Source: Christiangramia sp. (GTDB lineage: Bacteria; Bacteroidota; Bacteroidia; Flavobacteriales; Flavobacteriaceae). Taken from it: 8,610 bases of DNA. The notes beneath the pieces were generated by a model. That model had not been told where the DNA came from. It ran no database searches and saw nothing but the letters and a program-made list of their open reading frames with translations. The translations under genes were made by a program, and so were the position numbers. The stretch lies in the NCBI GenBank assembly GCA_024635735.1, contig JAGXII010000214.1, positions 1 through 8,610 of the forward strand, read 5' to 3'. Positions 6,171 through 8,610 of this stretch are shown here, one piece after another (the first letter of the stretch is position 1; every line of letters starts with the position of its first letter).

Positions 6171-8123
6171 TTAAACTTCAGTTTTAAAAGGCTTTAAGAT
6201 ACTATTGATTTCTGTATTTATCAAATTTGCGAAATCTTCAATCTTCATAGTCCCTAAATCACCTTCACTATGTTTACGAACAGAAATTGTACCATCTTCG
6301 GCTTCCTGCTCACCAACTATTAACATATAAGGGTATTTCTTCACTTCTGCCTCCCTTATTTTCTTGCCTATAGTCTCATTCCTATTGTCTACAAGGGCGC
6401 GAATTTCGTTATTTTCGAGCAAAGTTAAAACTTTTTGTGAGTATTTTTCATATTTCTCACTGAGCGAGAGTATGATAGCCTGCTCAGGCATGAGCCAGAG
6501 CGGGAAGTTCCCCCCGGTGTGCTCTAAAAGAATAGCAATAAATCTTTCCATACTTCCAAATGGTGCACGGTGGATCATGACAGGACGGTGTGACTCGTTG
6601 TCACTTCCTTTATATGTAAGGTCAAAACGTTCAGGTAAATTATAGTCTACCTGAATGGTTCCAAGCTGCCAGCTTCGGCCTAAAGCATCCTTTACCATGA
6701 AGTCAAGTTTAGGGCCGTAAAAAGCCGCTTCCCCTGTTTCTACCACATAGTTTAAACCTTTTTCTTTTGCAGCACTGAGAATGGCGTTTTCTGCTTTTTC
6801 CCATAGATCATCAGATCCAATATATTTCTCCTTATTATCCGGATCTCTTAAGGAAACCTGTGCGGTGAAATTTTCAAATCCTAAAGAAGAGAATACATAT
6901 AAGGTAAGGTCAATTACTTTTTTGAATTCTTCATCAAGCTGTTCCGGCATACAGAAGATATGTGCGTCATCCTGGGTAAAACCGCGAACACGGGTTAAAC
7001 CATGGAGTTCACCACTTTGCTCATATCTATATACGGTTCCGAATTCAGCAAATCGTTTCGGAAGGTCGCGATAACTCCATGAAGTTGAGTTATAGATTTC
7101 ACAATGGTGTGGACAGTTCATAGGTTTCAGCATGAATTCCTCTCCTTCGTTGGGAGTGGTAATAGGCTGAAAGCTGTCTTCACCATATTTTGCATAATGG
7201 CCTGAAGTTACATATAGTTCTTTGCTGCCAATATGTGGACTCACTACCATTTCATAACCGGCTTTTTTCTGAGCCTTCTTAAGGAAATTTTCAAGTCTTT
7301 CCCTTAGAGCAGCTCCTTTAGGCAACCATAATGGAAGTCCCTGACCTACTTTTTGAGAAAAGGTGAAAAGTTCCAGTTCTTTACCAAGTTTTCTGTGATC
7401 TCTCTTTTTTGCTTCTTCTAAAAGTTCTAGATATTCTTTCAGATCCTTTTGTTTCTGAAATGAGATTCCGTAAACTCTGGTAAGTTGAGGATTTTTTTCA
7501 TCACCTCTCCAGTAAGCACCGGCAACACTCATTAACTTTACAGCTTTAATGATTCCGGTATTCGGAATATGGCCGCCGCGACATAAATCGGTAAAGGTAT
7601 CGTGGTCACAGAAAGTAATATCTCCATCCTGAAGATTTTCAATAAGCTCTACCTTAAACTGATTGTCTTCTCCTTTATAAAAATCGAGTGCTTCCTGTTT
7701 GGATACTTCTCTCATTTGGAAATTATGTTTTCCTCTGGCGATTTCAAGCATGCGATCTTCAATTTTCTTGAAGTCGTTATCTGAAATTTTTTGATCTCCA
7801 AAATCTATGTCATAATAAAAGCCTTTTTCAATGGCAGGACCAATGGTTAGTTTTGCGCCCGGATAAAGATCCTGAATTGCCTGGGCCATGACATGCGAAG
7901 TAGAATGCCAGAATGCCTTCTTTCCTTCATCATCATTCCACGTAAATAATACAAGACTACCATCGTTATTTAAAGGAGTGGTTACCTCTACGGTTTCACC
8001 ATTAAATTTTGCGGAAATCACATTCCGCGCCAGGCCTTCACTGATACTTTTGGCTACTTCCATTGGAGTAGTTCCTTTTTCAAACTCTTTTATACTACCA
8101 TCGGGTAGAGTAATCTTGATCAT
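6171..8123 (-). CDS. thrS: Threonyl-tRNA synthetase
   Basis: The 650-residue class II synthetase charges tRNA-Thr in the cytoplasm (E. coli has 642). It begins with the TGS domain (MIKITLPDGSIKEFEKG). Next is the second N-terminal domain that hydrolyses mischarged Ser-tRNA-Thr, with zinc-site residues H73 and H77 (HSTSH) and C181 and H185 (CRGGH). In the catalytic core, class II motif 2 is RFAEFGTVYRYEQSGELHGL, motif 3 is HRAPFGSMERF, and the catalytic zinc ligands are C337, H388 and H518. The C-terminal anticodon-binding domain starts near residue 550. The ATG at 8123 is preferred. The frame runs back to an ATG at 8174, but that start would lie upstream of the promoter and adds 17 residues unlike the family. 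The predicted leader is only about 17 bases, so no long regulatory leader like that of E. coli thrS is present. It heads thrS-infC-rpmI-rplT. Confidence 0.97.
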   Translation of the reverse strand: MIKITLPDGSIKEFEKGTTPMEVAKSISEGLARNVISAKFNGETVEVTTPLNNDGSLVLFTWNDDEGKKAFWHSTSHVMAQAIQDLYPGAKLTIGPAIEKGFYYDIDFGDQKISDNDFKKIEDRMLEIARGKHNFQMREVSKQEALDFYKGEDNQFKVELIENLQDGDITFCDHDTFTDLCRGGHIPNTGIIKAVKLMSVAGAYWRGDEKNPQLTRVYGISFQKQKDLKEYLELLEEAKKRDHRKLGKELELFTFSQKVGQGLPLWLPKGAALRERLENFLKKAQKKAGYEMVVSPHIGSKELYVTSGHYAKYGEDSFQPITTPNEGEEFMLKPMNCPHHCEIYNSTSWSYRDLPKRFAEFGTVYRYEQSGELHGLTRVRGFTQDDAHIFCMPEQLDEEFKKVIDLTLYVFSSLGFENFTAQVSLRDPDNKEKYIGSDDLWEKAENAILSAAKEKGLNYVVETGEAAFYGPKLDFMVKDALGRSWQLGTIQVDYNLPERFDLTYKGSDNESHRPVMIHRAPFGSMERFIAILLEHTGGNFPLWLMPEQAIILSLSEKYEKYSQKVLTLLENNEIRALVDNRNETIGKKIREAEVKKYPYMLIVGEQEAEDGTISVRKHSEGDLGTMKIEDFANLINTEINSILKPFKTEV

Positions 8124-8145
8124 TTTATTCAATTTTTGGAAGGAA

Positions 8146-8177
8146 CAAAGATAAGATGTTGAATTTGGTTGCACAAT
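8146..8177 (-). promoter_or_regulatory. thrS operon promoter
   Basis: On the - strand TATCTTTG (8153-8146) matches the Bacteroidota -7 consensus exactly, and ATTG (8177-8174) lies 20 bases upstream as a -33 box with one mismatch to TTTG. The start of transcription would fall near 8140, about 17 bases before the thrS ATG. Confidence 0.75.
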
Positions 8178-8368
8178 ACATTATATCTATATAGGTGGAT
8201 TTATTATAAAAAATGATTACACATTAATATGTTATCTCTTTATCTCTCTCAAATTTGTTGTTTGGGTGGTTTCTTAATTAATTTCGAGAATTATTTCAGG
8301 TCGAAATATGTGATGCGCAGCAGGTTAGGTTTTAAGTTGATTTTTCCCTTAAAAAACTCAGGAAAATG
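8178..8368. other. AT-rich intergenic region between divergent promoters, no gene seen
   Basis: This stretch lies between the thrS promoter and the first tandem promoter. I see no coding frame with family resemblance and no tRNA-like structure. A 7-bp inverted repeat, ATTTCGA (8281-8287) and TCGAAAT (8301-8307), with a 13-base spacer is the only structure noted. The last part before the promoter, TTTTTCCCTTAAAAAACT (from 8341), has A/T tracts that could act as an upstream promoter element. Confidence 0.5.
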
Positions 8369-8401
8369 TTTGTTTAAAAGAAAGAAGTAGGTGTATATTT
8401 G
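8369..8401 (+). promoter_or_regulatory. Tandem promoter P1 of a stable-RNA-type operon
   Basis: TTTG (8369-8372) and TATATTTG (8394-8401), separated by 21 bases, both match the Bacteroidota consensus. The sequence directly after, GCAGCCGCTTTCGAAGGGA, closely matches the one after P2. It is followed by TGTTCA at 8427-8432. It points away from thrS. Confidence 0.8.
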
Positions 8402-8504
8402 CAGCCGCTTTCGAAGGGAGGCGAGGTGTTCACTGAGAGTCCTGAGGGAAGGGCATAGCGAAGAAAGTTGCTTTAAAAATCAAAGAAAAAAAGATTGTTT
8501 TTTA

Positions 8505-8537
8505 TTTGGATGGAAAGCGCAAGTCGTTATATATTTG
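8505..8537 (+). promoter_or_regulatory. Tandem promoter P2 of a stable-RNA-type operon
   Basis: TTTG (8505-8508) and TATATTTG (8530-8537) have the same 21-base spacing as P1 and lie 136 bases downstream of it. An A/T-rich tract (8481-8507) precedes it. GCACCCGCTTTGGAA follows the -7 box, and TGTTCA recurs at 8561-8566, almost the same distance from the box as in P1. Confidence 0.82.
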
Positions 8538-8610
8538 CACCCGCTTTGGAAACGAAGGGATGTTCATAGAAGGCTTGTTGGGGATGAGGAGTTGATGCTG
8601 AAGGCATTAA
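8538..8610 (+). other. Leader transcribed from P2, probably upstream of an rRNA operon
   Basis: No coding frame or complete RNA gene is visible before the window ends. Tandem strong promoters and a GC-richer untranslated leader are the usual arrangement before 16S rRNA in this phylum. The 16S gene itself is not in the window, so the identity of the downstream RNA is inference. A tRNA cluster is the main alternative. Confidence 0.5.

Noticed and set aside
5826..6197. Two overlapping + strand frames opposite infC (5826-6197 and 5938-6162)
   Set aside because: They lie opposite the conserved IF-3 coding sequence and look like translations of its antisense, with biased composition and no recognisable domain.
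8124..8174. Extended N-terminus for ThrS from an ATG at 8174
   Set aside because: The extension covers the promoter and its residues do not resemble the family start. MIKITLPDGS at 8123 is the standard TGS beginning.
8281..8307. Inverted repeat ATTTCGA/TCGAAAT
   Set aside because: Seven bp with a 13-base spacer in AT-rich DNA and no T-run. It is too weak to call an operator or terminator without conservation data.
8486..8503. A-run and T-run as a terminator between P1 and P2
   Set aside because: The stem would be only A-T pairs with no GC-rich part. It more likely acts as an A/T-rich upstream element for P2.
8402..8504. A tRNA or small RNA gene between P1 and P2
   Set aside because: No cloverleaf, no GTTCRA T-loop and no convincing terminator. 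It reads better as leader sequence.

Overview
The base composition, the gene families and the promoter type point to a member of the Bacteroidota, most likely a marine Flavobacteriaceae (Gramella/Christiangramia-like). Five sites match the Bacteroidota promoter -7 box TAnnTTTG, four of them exactly, and most genes lack a Shine-Dalgarno sequence. The genus is inferred from overall protein similarity as I recall it, not from a search.

The left half reads on the + strand. It opens with the C-terminal end of an LptF/LptG-type lipopolysaccharide-export permease (1-261). Next comes accA, the acetyl-CoA carboxylase carboxyltransferase alpha subunit (360-1313), which has its own -7 element upstream and a strong intrinsic terminator downstream (1341-1370). 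The 169-base gap before dnaB holds a perfect 11-bp inverted repeat and repeated TTAACA hexamers. dnaB, the replicative helicase (1483-3033), is followed by a secreted Bacteroidota-specific protein often labelled 'asparagine synthetase B' (about 3098-4357) and a YjbQ/UPF0047 protein (4370-4792). These three probably form one transcription unit, which ends at a bidirectional terminator (4801-4829).

The right half reads on the - strand and is the classical translation operon thrS-infC-rpmI-rplT (8123 down to 4849), converging on the same terminator. A good promoter lies just upstream of thrS (8146-8177). infC has no usable ATG, GTG or TTG start and appears to begin at AUA. A degraded copy of a repeat I associate with flavobacterial genomes sits between rpmI and rplT.

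The last 240 bases hold two near-identical tandem promoters on the + strand, each followed by the same initially transcribed sequence. This is the usual look of a stable-RNA (probably rRNA) operon leader, but the RNA gene itself lies beyond the window.

This is mostly a housekeeping region, and I see no mobile element, defence system or CRISPR array. The points most worth a second look are the AUA start of infC, the SSB-like C-terminal tip of DnaB, the doubtful name and unknown role of the secreted protein behind dnaB, and the small non-coding structures described in the findings.
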